This document shows, in pieces, positions 1 to 11,240 of a stretch of DNA of 64,000 bases. The position numbers and the translations under genes are program-made. Under the pieces are notes generated by a model that made no database searches, was not told the origin of the DNA, and saw only the letters and a program-made list of their open reading frames with translations. Numbering within the stretch: the stretch's first letter is position 1; each line of letters starts with the position of its first letter. Location: the NCBI GenBank assembly GCA_013407085.1, contig JACCGJ010020041.1, positions 1 to 64,000 of the forward strand. Reading direction: 5' to 3'. The stretch comes from Atriophallophorus winterbourni (lineage: Eukaryota > Platyhelminthes > Trematoda > Plagiorchiida > Microphallidae).

Positions 1-1390
1 GCTTATTCTATATATCGAGTCATCCTGTGGTTCATGTTGAGCTTACTGCTTTTTCCACAATTAGGCGTTTTCAGTTTTGAATTGCCGACAACACTTCACA
101 CTGGAACGTAGCTCACGCGATAAAAGTTAGTTCACCCAATCACATGTCAACTCTTGCTCAACAGTGAAAAGTACGAGGAACAGTCTGCTATAAATGTTCA
201 GATAGAGAATAAATAGAGATCCTCCTATGCGTGCATTTTCATAACACCAACACACTCAACGTTTTAGCTATGAGTAAATGATTTCCAAATAATAATGTGC
301 TCTTACAAATCTGGTTTAACGTCCTGTGTTTAATCATTCTTACGCCTTTGGTCCGCCTGACTGATGCAATTGGGTTTCGACGTGTTGTAATGGCTATAAC
401 TGAAGCCTCAGAATATCGCCAACCGATTCTCTGGTTAAATCTCCCCACGTCTTACGAACCACATCAACATCGTGATCGTTACAACACTGAGCCGACAAAA
501 CTTTGCATTTTAGCTTCCAACTATCGTTCGAGTTGAAAGTGTTTGTTTCATAATCATGGTTCAAACTAAATGGTAAACGTGTAGATCTCATGTTAAATTC
601 ATGACTAGGAATCAATTAAACACGAGAGATATTCTAATTGCATTCTCACCCAGTATGTTGTTTGGACATCTATAGTCATAAATTACTTCATCACAGTATC
701 TTCAACACTCAAAGTTGACGTTGAACAAAGTTTTGCGTTGCATTCGGGTCATTTCGCTCACGTATGAAATGTTAAACCAGATTCTAATTATTGAAATGCC
801 CACAATAATTGGCCCTGGTCGGAGAAGCTCACAACAAAAGAATCCGAACAAATAATTGTCGGATGCAAACATTTTGGCATATAAAATTTGGATTTTGCCT
901 GCATTTCCAACCCGCACATACACCTAGAACAGTTGCCTGCTGTTTGCAAGCATTACTTAGGGACAGCATGTCTTGAAATAGTGGAAACATTTTAAACAAA
1001 GCTCGAACTTGTATTTCGCTTTCGGGTGGCACCAGCAACATATTCAATCATATATGTCCACGGTGTGTTACATCTACGGCTTGAACATATATCCACATTT
1101 GCATGCAGCCCGATCGTTCAACCCCCTCGACTAGTTTCGTTCTGTTTGCACTCATATGATAAGGAGAGTACATTAAAAGATCCCGTGCCTTGAAAAAATG
1201 TATAAATGAAAAACAACATACGAACATGTAAGCTACTAGTGGACGACATTGTCATTAATGACCTGTTCAATCATTTGTGCCTAAATGCACGTGGATCTGG
1301 TTAAAACAAAAGTCAATATTTGTATGCATTTCCACAAAACAACCCACTATACTTAAACTGAGTGCTCAGGATTTGTGAAGTTCAAAGTTA
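1..1390. other. Unique AT-rich sequence, no gene recognised
   Basis: I see only short overlapping frames of 69-79 codons on both strands, with no recognisable motif, no convincing splice signals and no repeat that recurs elsewhere in the window. Confidence 0.5.
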
Positions 1391-1394
1391 ATTG

Positions 1395-1470
1395 TTTTAT
1401 TCAATTCAATTTCATTGGTTTGAAAATCATATCGCTTCACAAAGTCCACATGATAATATCTCGATGATAA
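1395..1470 (-). mobile_element. 3'-tail scrap of the CR1-like LINE
   Basis: The stretch resembles the 3' ends of the longer CR1-like copies near 5.83-5.90 kb and 59.70-59.73 kb. It has a run of TTGAAT/ATTGAA-type short repeats followed by the conserved block read on plus as 'catatcgcttcacaaa' (compare 'catatcgctggacaaa' at 5.88 kb). Only the terminal ~70 bp remain, as expected for a severely 5'-truncated insertion. No coding sequence is kept. Confidence 0.45.
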
Positions 1471-1574
1471 CGCAATTGAACTACAATGCAATGTAGTGAA
1501 GATATCGATATTCTACTACTTCCTAATCAATTATTACATATGTTTGCGACAACTCATCGTCCCTTGTCAAGGCA

Positions 1575-1745
1575 ATCGAATTATTCACAAAGCTGATCAC
1601 GACTGTCCATAATGGAAGCACTTGACTCGAGTTTCGCACTTATTTGAGCTCATCAGTCGTGCATATCCTCCGCTTCGGGTGGGATTCGAAACTCTCGACC
1701 AAGCATTGTGACCTGGACTAGCTGTTAACCTCTTGACGGATAGCA
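1575..1745 (-). mobile_element. Sm-alpha-like tRNA-derived SINE with hammerhead
   Basis: Read on the minus strand, this has a Pol III B-box-like block (plus 1681-1695, 'gggattcgaa' side), a short GC-rich spacer, a hammerhead ribozyme (1618-1662), then a downstream 'gtgcttcca' block. This order is the known organisation of the schistosome Sm-alpha SINE-like family, whose hammerhead also has an AAAUA-type stem-II loop. The A box is not clear and the outer limits are approximate. From the family I infer past Pol III transcription; present activity is unlikely given the stem-I mismatches. Confidence 0.6.
1618..1662 (-). ncRNA. Hammerhead ribozyme, type I, Sm-alpha type
   Basis: On the minus strand the order is: stem I strand GCAC then GA, core CUGAUGA (plus 1650-1656), stem II GCUC/GUGC around an AAAUAA loop (one U-U mismatch), core GAAA (1632-1635), a minimal stem III (AC/GU around UCGA), cleavage triplet GUC (1626-1624), then AA and stem I strand GUGC (1621-1618). 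All invariant core bases are present. The two stem I pairs next to the core are mismatched (G-A and A-A), so activity may be reduced. Cleavage is predicted after plus position 1624. Confidence 0.7.
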
Positions 1746-1749
1746 ATTA

Positions 1750-3925
1750 AACGTTTAAGAATCATTCAAAAGACTGGCACATTTGATTAGCTTACTTAAT
1801 TAATTAATGCTTACTTATTTGTTACGTATCCAGATGTAGCAAGAACGTTTCGAATTTAGCACACTCTGTGCATTCGGTTACGGTCCCCGTCATTTACTAT
1901 CACTGAATTTGGAAGCATTTGAAAACAAGTCACATAACACGGTTAAGGAGTAAGTAACGTCTAGTGTTCACGCACTAAGAGAGCCCCGAGGTGCCCGCCC
2001 GCCTCTTTCACTCTTGTTTCAAGTTCCCTTCCCCACGAACGTATTGCATAATAGAGCGTCGGCAAGTCGAATGGCGACTTCCTTAACCTAGGCACGAAGA
2101 GGAACAACAAGGGGGTAGGGAAGAGGGAGAGAAGGGATAGAAGTTTGAAATAGAGGTAAACAAGACGAGGCATCAGGAACGGGATTCGAGTTGCATCGCA
2201 TGTTATCCTCACCTCAATAAACCTCTTTGGCAATTGCCACTCCAATAATTCACACATTGTGTCGGTGACGAGCTAAGGATCCGAAACGCCCGCCATTCAG
2301 GCTGATGCAACGAGCCTTTTCGATCTGATGAAGGTTAATTTTAAACAAGCAGTCTACACGCTATTCCCATGCTTGTGTTAAACGTATTTTCGCTTACTTT
2401 TATAGCATTGAATCTACAAATCCCGACATGCCATCTTTGATAGTTGAGTAATGGTGATTCATTTTTATCCATTTGGTATGAGGTAACTATGTTTAATATA
2501 GTTCACTTTTAAGTGGAATATGGGGTTTATCTACCTCAAAAATCAGATTCCTAGGTTTTCACTATTTTTTCGACAATCGTAACTACAAAGATATCGGAAA
2601 ACAATTTAAGGCCGATCGGGGAACCGTATTCATCAGAGACGAAGTACGTAGTGTATCGGATATAGTAGTTTGACTAGTGGTTCGCTTCTGACACAGAAGG
2701 TTCTCAAATTCGTTAGTCTTTGTACAAACATGGATCAGGTTGATATCGAATCCATCTGGCCAACCCATACATGTTGTTTACTCCCTTATTTTCTTATTGT
2801 CTACAGGTGTGACTGATATCGGATGACAGATTTGCTTGATTGCATAATCCGCGCGCCAATTAGCGGTTATGTACGTTATCGGTCGGTTTAATTGTGGAGA
2901 TGTCAATCCCAGCCAGATTCCTACCAGTCTTAGTTAGCGTGAAGTTGTTCCATATATAGTTTTACCCTTTACATGAACACTTTGACGTCATCAATATCAA
3001 CTCTGTCACTTGTTTAACTGGAGTTGAATACCGAATCAGTGTTTGATATTCACTGGAAGTGCGTGGTTGTTTTCTGATCCGCACTCTGTTTTCGTATGTT
3101 CCATTACCATGTTTTCAAGATGTTTACCCCATATATACTACCAAGCAACACTTTCAATTGATTTTATATGCACTGCTCGTCGCGTGGCATAATGTTGATA
3201 TATTATTGTGATACTTCAAGGACGATCGGAACGTTCTGTCTGTGTCTGACGCAACTCATATACCTGCATTATTCAACATTCAGTTTGATTCATGATATAT
3301 CCATATATTCGGTTTCAAATTGAAACAGAAGGACTCCGAGAAATATGATTCCGTATCGCTTCTACTCCTATACGAGACATCACACAACAACCTTTTCATG
3401 TCTTTGGCGTATTGTTAGGTTGCAAAGCGTTAACGAATTGCCATATTTTGCAGATTGTGCTTAGAAAATTCGTAAATTTAAGCTCGAGATTCAATGAATT
3501 ATGTGGTGACGAAATTGCTTAGTGCGATTTTCCAGGAATACTCTATGCACCGATGGTAGATAAGGGTAAATATATTTTCTGTTTCTGCATTTGATTTAAA
3601 ATGAACTTTAAGCGTGACTCGAACATATGCAGCATATGCTTTCATGCCTACCAGATGGTAAAAATGATTTTTAAGTTATACATTATTTCCCACAAATAGC
3701 CTTTATGTTATCAATTTGGAGCGCAAAATTAAATCTTGCGAACTATAATTCTGTTAAAAACTTTATCTTTATTATCAAGTGAATGATTTTTTAATTAACA
3801 TGAAAGTGTAAATGTATGCTTAATTTTTTTCTGTCTATATGTACCAAATTTTTGTGTGACATTTTAAAAAGTTGAAGTATCACTTAACACATATCCAAAG
3901 TCGCAATGAAATGTATGATCAAGTA
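1750..3925. other. No gene recognised; one GC-richer patch
   Basis: Mostly AT-rich sequence without recognisable features. A locally GC-richer patch at about 1975-2260 leaves a 98-codon minus-strand frame (1961-2257) that is leucine-rich. It has no recognisable domain, its codon pattern looks compositional, and I do not call it a gene. Confidence 0.4.
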
Positions 3926-3929
3926 TGAT

Positions 3930-4315
3930 GTGGCTCAGATCCCTCGAACATACACACCACAACTGGTTGCTGGCTATTTGCCGTCATCAGGTGGTGATAG
4001 TAAAATCTTACTGTGAGCCTTGAAACAGTGGATAAACAAAGTTATAATTGAATGCAACTATTGCCTAGGGTTCGTACAACGAACCACGGTGTTCAAACAC
4101 AGATTCACATAGTGATTCGTCGTCAAACACTCAAGGCGCTTATGGATGACCAAAGCAATGTGTTGCTCACATTCCCCGCAATCACTTGCCACTACCGGTT
4201 TTTGGCTGTTTGCCGTCATCAGGTGGAGTCAGTAAGATTAGTTTCAGTGAGCCTTGAAACAGTGGAAAAGTGGCCGCAGATACGTAATGATCTCCAGTGT
4301 TTAATCAGCCGATGA
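3930..4315 (+). mobile_element. Two copies of an RTE 5'-leader repeat
   Basis: The block 'ttgccgtcatcaggtgg' followed by 'gtgagccttgaaacagtgg' occurs twice, near 3980 and 4210. Related copies lie at about 18.85-18.96 kb and 36.78-36.93 kb; the latter runs directly into the 5' untranslated region of the RTE family that is most complete at 26.6-30.9 kb. I therefore read these as 5'-leader fragments of that RTE family. The 87-codon frame 4052-4315 crossing the two copies has no recognisable domain. Confidence 0.45.
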
Positions 4316-4319
4316 ATAA

Positions 4320-4775
4320 TGTCCTCTGCAAGATGGAAAGTAGCAGATACAGCTCTTGGCTGCTGAACGCAGATCACGCCGCCAGGGTGCGACAGACGCT
4401 CTACAACCGAGTACTGACAATCGTTGCAAACGCTACGAAAGAGATTGTTCTAACACAATCGGACTGCTAATTCATTCAAAAAACTAAAGAATATGAAAAT
4501 TCATGCGATTATAATGTACATCCATGGTCGATTTCGTCCAATGGATGCCAACAACAAATAATGTCCTATTTTATAATATTACCCAACAAACGATTTCTAC
4601 CTATCGTTGAAGTCGCTGCGGGAGAGATTTTTTCTCCCGAATCGGAATGCTTAGTCATTCGAAAAAAATTTAAAACATGAAAATTCACGCGATTGTGATG
4701 TACATCCATGGTCGACATCGACCAAAGTAGGCTAACAACAAATAATGTCCTATTTTAGAATATTACCCAAATTTA
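4320..4775 (+). mobile_element. RTE 3' end with duplicated 3' untranslated segment
   Basis: The first ~110 bp match the end of the RTE reading frame at about 30.68-30.75 kb (the 'ctcttggctgctgaacgc' region). Then comes the 3' untranslated block with 'attcatgcgatt..aatgtacatccatgg', present twice in tandem (about 4440-4600 and 4605-4775). The same block ends the long RTE copy near 30.8-30.9 kb and recurs at 52.84-52.95 kb. It carries no intact protein. Confidence 0.6.
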
Positions 4776-4779
4776 CATT

Positions 4780-5760
4780 TTAGCAAGATCCACTTAAATT
4801 TCACTATGGTGGCGTAAAACTACACGTGTGAAAACTACCAAAGTTTGAGCTCCTCATTCTACTAAATCCCCGAGATGGCTTTGTCCCCTGCTTCAAGCAT
4901 CGTCACCAATATGGTTGGAAATTGAAGCGAAATTTGGTAAGTAAAAAATGCTTTGATCTATATCATGTATCGTAGACCAAATAATAAGACAATTTCTTTG
5001 AATATGAGGCCTATTTGATACCACCGACGCATTCAAATATTTATTATTTATCATCCAGGTGGTATCGCCAAGCAAAACGTCTCAGCGAATTTTCTCGATT
5101 TGATAAGCACGAAAATCTGAATTCAATATAATTAAAACCACCGGGTAACGTGCTAGGCTGTCTATAATATATTTTAACATCCTCTCGACACCTAATTATG
5201 GTGAAGAACTTGGATAAATCACACTTTCTCTTGGTGACGATGCATCCCAATGAACGTAGATCTCTTGGTGTCCGAACCGTTAAATGTTACATTCAACTAA
5301 AGACTCTAACTAGTGGAATTTTCTAAGTCGGCGCAGCCAATCTCCTTGACTAGGGTCCCAATGATCACATACTGTGATAGCTTGAGGATATGTGCGGAAT
5401 CATTGCTCGTTGACAGTCTTGATGTATGAATCCTTTTAGCGTGTTTGCTTAATTTTGTATGGTGTTCAGTGGAGTGATGATGAAAGCTTGGTATGATACA
5501 TGACAGTGAGAGCATCCTTTAGGCTATCGTGCTGATGTACCTTTACTCGTTCACGAAAGTTGATTTGATGGCAGTTCTATTAGAGATGTAATAACCGGAT
5601 CCTAGTTTAGTTGCGCTTTAATTTTGTAACTCACAAATTCTACACTTCACCATTTTTTGAAATTTTTTCATGGTTGTATGACAGTGAAGCATCCAGCACA
5701 TGATATCGACGTAATGCTGTTACCGATGATAATGATAACTATGATGTTGATGATGGCATT
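4780..5760. other. No gene recognised
   Basis: Only frames of 60-69 codons are present. None shows a domain, signal peptide or convincing exon borders, and no repeat recognised elsewhere in the window falls here. Confidence 0.4.
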
Positions 5761-5764
5761 TCCG

Positions 5765-5828
5765 AAAGGGCGAAACCGCCGTGGGAATCGAATTTGTACC
5801 GTTCCATTAAAATCCTAAGCACAGTGCA
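5765..5828 (-). repeat. tRNA-like block (possible SINE promoter remnant)
   Basis: On the minus strand the sequence contains 'ggtacaaattcgattccc', which resembles a Pol III B box, about 35 bp after a weak A-box-like block. It lies directly beyond the 3' terminus of the CR1-like LINE starting at 5.83 kb. No cloverleaf is evident, so this is at best a SINE remnant. Confidence 0.2.
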
Positions 5829-6121
5829 ACCGCGATTTCAATGCAATTCAATTTCAATTCAATTTCAATGGTCTAAAAAGCATATCGCTGGACAAAAACC
5901 ACAGAATAATATGGAAACTACAAATAACATGGGTAGAAAAACGGGATTTGATTGCTTACTGAGCAGTTAAGGAGTCAAGTAAAAATCCATTGGACAGAAA
6001 CTGGTTTCAATGTTCAAAGCTTTTATGGTGTAATATATATGGGTTCAAAGTTTGGATTTGTCAACATGAAATTGTCCAAATTCAATTTAAATATATCCAA
6101 GTTGGTTGAACGTGCAACAAT

Positions 6122-6571
6122 TCAAGGTAGGGAGTTCCATGTAAAGCATACACGTACAGAATAAAAGTACCTTCGACAGTTTAGTCTCGAGTCGGAAATA
6201 TGTACTGTAACGTCGTGACTCCGGCTGGTTCTGGGTGGTAGTCGCGTGAATAGTTGATTTAGAGGATGGGTGGGGGTATGAAGTATATTGAACATAAGTA
6301 TCACATCACCTCTAATACAGCGGTTGCAAAAGTCGATTAGATTGAGACTTGCAATACGATCTCCGTATTGTTTGTGTTTTGAACCGCGTACGAGCTTGGT
6401 GGTCCGATGATATATTCTCTGCAAGAATCTGATGTCCTTCTGTAGCCAGGGTGACCAAGGCTGAACCGCATATTCCATGGTTGGCCTTAAGTACGTATTA
6501 ATAATTCGATGAACAATTTGCTTAGTGAAACTACGGAACACGCGTTTCAGCAGTAGCAATACTCGTGACAT
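6122..6571 (-). pseudogene. LINE C-terminal region after the RT
   Basis: A 149-codon frame contains 'YLRPTMEYAVQPWSPWLQK' and a 'LNLIDFCNRCIRGDVILMFNI' stretch, which mark the region downstream of the RT in CR1/Jockey elements. The same region is seen at 60388-60022 and as shorter scraps at 33.99-34.4 and 53.2-53.57 kb. It ends near 'VCFTWNSLP', close to the usual end of the protein. Confidence 0.7.
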
Positions 6572-6757
6572 CTCTTAATAGACAGCTGTGGCGTTGTTTG
6601 ACGGTTTCAAATTGCTGCTCACCTACACACCCAAGTCCTTCTCCTTGTCAGTGCTTTCGAGAATATGGGAACCAAGGGTGTAGGAGTACGCGAAATGTCT
6701 TCCAACGGTCAATACCATGCATTTTGTGGCACTGATAGGTAGTTTATTTCTAACTGA

Positions 6758-7264
6758 CTAGTGTTTTAAGGCATCGAGGTCCAGCTGGAGTTCTCTGCAA
6801 TCCTCAGTTGTACGTACTTGTGTCCACAGCTTGATGTCATACGCAAATAACGAGATTTTGCAGCGAACAAGTTCAGGTAAGTCGTTGACATATATCAGGG
6901 AAAGAAGTGCTCTAAGCACTGATCTCTGCGGCACCCCACTTGTTACTGCAATAGGTCTTGACAAAGCACCAAAAACCCTCAGTCGAATGACACGGTCGCG
7001 GAGATAATCCTCAAACCAGGCTAGTAGTGAACCCTTGATTCCACATAGCTCCATCTTTTGTAGTAACAGACTGTGGTTGACACGATCAAATGCTTTTAAC
7101 ATATCATCTAAAACTTGTGTCCAGTCATCGGAGGCGAGTCGAAGGTTCGAAAGGCAAGAGTGTCTTTTTCTAAAGCCGTGTTGTTCGACTGTGAGCAAGA
7201 AATTGTCTTCCAGATGTTTTGTGACGCTTTTTGCTACGAAGCGCTTTATCCCTTTAGATATCAC
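6758..7264 (-). pseudogene. LINE reverse transcriptase, central fragment
   Basis: A 168-codon frame covers RT motifs: the 'EQHGFRKRHSCLSNL' box, motif A with Asp in 'KAFDRVNHSLLL', motif B as 'TSGVPQRSVL' (normally GVPQGSVLGP) and motif C as 'LFAYDIKLW', where one of the two catalytic Asp residues of FADD is Tyr. The polymerase is therefore inactive. A further upstream segment lies at 7883-7635 in another frame, and the C-terminal region at 6571-6122. Confidence 0.75.
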
Positions 7265-8053
7265 CGGTAGTAGTGTTACTGGTCGTAGTTAGATAATTCG
7301 GAACGTTTTCCTCCTTTGTGGATGGGGGTAATGATGCCAATCTTCTAATCACATGAAACAAATCTTTGGGTTAAAGAGGGGTTAAACATATATGTGAGAG
7401 GCGTACACAAAGGATAAGCACGGATTTTTTAGGAATCAATGGGTTAATTCCGTCGGCTCCGGGAGATTTGCTCGTGTTGAGATTTAGCAATGTGCGGAGG
7501 ACACTCTCCGATGAATTAAATAGTTGTTGTAAAACATTTTCGGGTGAGATGACGGGAGTTCAGCGACAGGTAACGGTGTTTCGTGGACTGAAGACAGTGG
7601 AGAAGAAATAAGCTAAAACGTTTTTAGATGGCGATTATGTGTTTGTTGTTCCATCACCTGTAATTAGAGCAGCAACTCCTGGTTTCAGCCTTGACCGGTT
7701 ATTTATGATCAGGTAGAGAATTTCGGAATTTGATTCCATTGTGTTGAGTAAACGATTTTGATAACCCAGTTTGCCATCGACAACAAGTTTGTTTACCTTA
7801 TTTCTCAGCAAATGGAATGTTTTCCAACGCTCAACAGTGGTATCATGTCGACGAGCTCGCCATGCAGCGTTTCGCAAGGTCAACCATTTTCGTGTTCGGC
7901 TTTTTAGCTTAGATGTATATCCATTTTTTGCACTTTTGGAACAAGATGAGAGTGCATTTGAACGGCAAATTTAAGTTCGGTTATCATCAACTGCCACTGA
8001 TTGTGCACGTTGTCGGACTTAAGACCAGGGTCTGTGGCGTTCATAAGAGTAGA

Positions 8054-8461
8054 TTAAAGTTGTGGAATGCCAATTTTTCCAACCACACTGTTGATGTCAC
8101 TTGTTCTGATAGCCTGGCAAATATAGTCAAACGTAATAACTAAGTGGTCGTTTAGTCCTATTGGAGCTTTATAAGTGAGACTTTTAATCACGTGCTCTTC
8201 AGTTGTCAGTATTAGATCCACGATAGACGGCGTATCAGTACCAAGAAATCGGGTATTGCTGAAAATATGGTTGTAGAGTGGAATTTCTTCTAGAAACTGT
8301 TGAAATAAAGCATTCAAGAAATTTTCTGGATGAACTGAATTTCCCTTAAAGTTCAGCAGATTGAAGTCTCCGATCACTAGAAGTCTGCCGCGGTATCTGT
8401 TAGCCGCTGAGCACATATTTGCCAGGAATGCTGAATTGTAGGCTTCGTCGGCTGCGAGCAA
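8054..8461 (-). pseudogene. LINE endonuclease, C-terminal fragment
   Basis: This 135-codon frame continues the endonuclease domain. A catalytic GDFN box is intact ('LLVIGDFNLLNF', about residues 28-39), followed by 'TPSIVDLILTTEEHV' and a histidine box NDH where the family usually has SDH. The same order of motifs is seen in the tandem units at 37-50 kb and at 61.8-62.8 kb, so this copy is useful as the least disturbed example of the C-terminal half of this endonuclease in the window. Confidence 0.65.
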
Positions 8462-8601
8462 ACGTTAAATCACACCCTAATTTATTTGTCCCCTGCTGTT
8501 ACATTTAGCGAACACCATAATGTGAGTTGCAGTTGTAAATCGTCATCAGTGATCTCATGGCAGAGCAGTCTTCGAATGTGGTGAAGCGCAACACCACCTC
8601 C

Positions 8602-8832
8602 TCAAGCCAGGCGATCTCGACGAAGTAGAGACATAACTCCAAAGGCAAATTCATTGTCTGTTAAAGTTGGATGAAACCATGTCTTAGTTACAGCAATCAC
8701 GTCTGTCGAGTGTGTGGTAGTTAGTTCAGTCAATTCGTGTAGATTGTTAGTTTGGCATTCGGATACAAATATTTGCAGTCGATGTTGACAAAAAGACGGT
8801 TCATTTGAGCAGGTAATTTGAGATCGTGGCAA
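8602..8832 (-). pseudogene. LINE endonuclease, N-terminal fragment
   Basis: This 76-codon frame holds the first part of the exonuclease-endonuclease-phosphatase domain. The segment 'DVIAVTKTWFHPTLTDNEF' aligns with the family pattern in which a catalytic Glu sits in an ETW box; here that Glu is replaced by Lys. The characteristic 'LLRRDR' segment follows. The frame breaks before the rest of the domain, which continues at 8461-8054 in another frame, so the enzyme is dead. Confidence 0.65.
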
Positions 8833-9549
8833 AGATGGTTGGTAAGTTACATCACTGAGTAATGACGGGGAGTAAACCGAAGTTATTAGTCCAGCTTCTT
8901 TGGATGGTAAATCATGTGTGCGTCTTATTAATCGCTGACGGCTTGAATCTACAATTAGTTTTCGGTGTGAAATGCTCAGCCCGACTCGATTTGAGCTGGA
9001 CGTACGACGTTTTTTGATGCATTGATTTCCCCCATTCGCATGGAAACGGTACCATCCGCTATCTCCAAACGGGAGTGTGTTCGACTTGGTTTAGGTGGGC
9101 TAAGTCTATCATCCTTGAGTAGTGTTCGTTCCCCTTTTTTTCATTCCGGCCTCACTATTACAGCCATAGCGCTGCTAAAGAACGTAATCTTTAGAGGTTT
9201 CGGGCCACCTCTTGTATTTTGGCGAAAAATGAACTCCAAAAGTGTCCACAACAACGCCATTAGAAATATCGAGATAACACGCAATGTAGCGCCATTGTTT
9301 GACGTCATGCTCTACCGTTTTCTGATTTGATGCTCTAGAAGTATTCTATGGTACACCAAGTAGAACTATACGTCGCGATGCTGTTTGTTCCCTGTCGTTC
9401 AAGCTACCCTTCCTTTCCCACCATGGTACATAGGGATATATGCGGCAGTTTGATTCGGAATCTGACTTGGGTAGGTATGCATTCAGCAATACGTTCTCGA
9501 TATCAACCATGCATTTTAGTGTTACCTTGAGCAAGCGATTGTGGCCAAT

Positions 9550-10830
9550 ATGAGGTGAAGTTGAATGGCGGGTTTTTTATTTAACACGAGAGGTCCTGAA
9601 TACCATTACGAAAATTGAATATTTTGTGGATTACAATTGTGTACCGCGTGCAAATTAACGAGAAATATCTAATACAAGATTATTGTTTGAAATCATCCGT
9701 TTCTCTCTGAAGGGTGTGTCATTCTCAATTGCCTAATGGAAATCTAATTTATTTACAAATTCATGTGGAAAATTTGATTATTGATTGTTGAGCAAGAGTC
9801 ATGCTATTTAAGTATGACGGATGTTGTCTGAAAATTCAGTACACGGAAATCATGTTATCCAGATCTACTCCAAGGAAAATAGGTTACCATCGATAATAAA
9901 ATTATGGGCGCTGTCGGGAACAATATAGGTTCATATATAATCGGATTATCTTGTGGAGTGCTTGAAATACTTGGGTTGAAATATCATGAAGAACTAACAT
10001 TAATTCTTCATTACTCTTGTAGTTCTTTGTAATTCAAATGGTAAAAAGGTTATATGAATTGGTCAAATATTGGAAAGGAAAATTCAAGTGCCAAAAAGTG
10101 TAATCCAATATGATAAAAATCATTTATTTGCTTAAATCAGTCACACGTCTATGGAAGAAACGTCATGAAAACAAAAACATAAAAGTATAGTTGAATGCGG
10201 GGCGAACTTTAAACATGGCAATCAAAAATGTAATACGTTTCGTACTACGGGATAACATAGCATATCTATTTATTCATTTTTCTATAAATCTCTGTATGTA
10301 TGTATGTATGTATCTATCTATCTATCTACCTAACCACCTGTCTATCTATCCATATGTCTAAGTCTCTATATATTTACATGCATGATGACTTATTTTAGTA
10401 AACTTCAATATGCCGACTCATCAACCATTTTTGTATTTAGCACTGTTGATAACCTCGTTTGTAATTCAACCATAAACTATTATGTAAATTTCACATATCA
10501 AATCTGAAAAACACAATTGGTTGTGTAGTCTTAATTGATGACCGTGCACTTGTATTAGTGCAAATACCGAACCTCGTCAGTTATTATTGCGCTAGTTATT
10601 GCAAAAAATCCTGAATTTGTTCATCTAACTTATCCACATAGCCGCACTTATACTGGTTAACAATACGTGATTGTCTACTAAACGGTGAATCAATTAATCA
10701 CATCGTATAATTTCGAATATTCGAAAACATGCGTTTGCTTGATCTTGAGTGCCTAAAAATTAGCCAGTAATTAATAAAGAAACCGATCTATTAGACTCAA
10801 TTTTAAAGTTTCTTTTAATTTTTTTTCATG
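9550..10830. other. AT-rich non-coding stretch with a tetranucleotide run
   Basis: No convincing frame is present. A GTAT/CTAT tetranucleotide microsatellite lies at about 10293-10350. Nothing else recurs in the window. Confidence 0.5.
10293..10350. repeat. TGTA/TCTA tetranucleotide microsatellite
   Basis: About four TGTA units are followed directly by about five CTAT units, then degenerate CTAC/CTAT units to about 10350. Confidence 0.85.
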
Positions 10831-10839
10831 TTGCTAAGC

Positions 10840-11240
10840 AACTAGGTCCGAATTTTGTACTGGTCCTGCAACGTTCGAGGATTGTACCAAGGCACTAGAC
10901 GAAGGTATGGCTGTACATGCTTGCTACATCGATATTTCTGAAGCTTTCGATAGATACAACCATAACATGCTAATAAAAAGGTTCGAATCTGAGGGAATAA
11001 CCGGATTGTTGCTAAATTGGATAAGGGTCTATCTTAGCGATAGACACGTACATGTTCGAGTTGGCAGCACCCACTCTGGAATAATGAGCGTCACAAGTAG
11101 AGTTCCGCAAGGCTTAGTGCTTGGACCTCATCCCTCCTCAGTGTAAATTATTGATATAGGAGAAATCGAAATCTGTTGCGGTTTTCACTTAGAAGCTCGA
11201 TGCATGGATGACAAAACATGAGATCTTTGGCTGTTTTTAT
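10840..11240 (+). pseudogene. LINE reverse transcriptase fragment (plus strand)
   Basis: The 79-codon frame at 10907-11146 carries RT motif A ('DISEAFDRYNHNMLIKRF') and motif B ('SRVPQGLVLGPH', normally SGVPQGSVLGP). After a frame change, 'CMDDKT' near 11205 corresponds to the FADD box. It is one of very few LINE pieces in the first 15 kb on the plus strand. It resembles the Jockey/CR1-type RT at the right end of the window more than the CR1-like family at 6-9 kb. No flanking LINE sequence was recognised, so it is an isolated scrap. Confidence 0.65.

Larger units (their letters stand above)
5830..9540 (-). mobile_element. CR1-like non-LTR retrotransposon, long inactive copy
   Basis: On the minus strand, in element order, this contains the end of ORF1 (about 9540-8850), an apurinic-type endonuclease (8832-8054), reverse transcriptase (about 7883-6758), the LINE C-terminal region (6571-6122) and a 3' terminus of TTGAAATTGAA-type short repeats (5838-5872). 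Many frameshifts and stops break it into short frames. Domain order and the RT motifs are those of the CR1/Jockey group known from flukes. The copy looks old: motif residues are altered (for example the FADD box reads FAYD). Confidence 0.8.

Noticed and set aside
1961..2257. 98-codon leucine-rich frame as a gene
   Set aside because: It lies in a GC-richer patch with simple composition, no domain and no splice or start support.
2325..2345. CTGATGA match as another hammerhead
   Set aside because: No GAAA at a suitable distance and no pairing stems. The matches near 27.67 and 38.71 kb fail for the same reason.
5765..5828. tRNA gene
   Set aside because: Only a B-box-like block is present; no cloverleaf or acceptor stem can be drawn.
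9022..9330. 102-codon plus-strand frame
   Set aside because: It is antisense to the ORF1 region of the CR1-like LINE, with no domain of its own.
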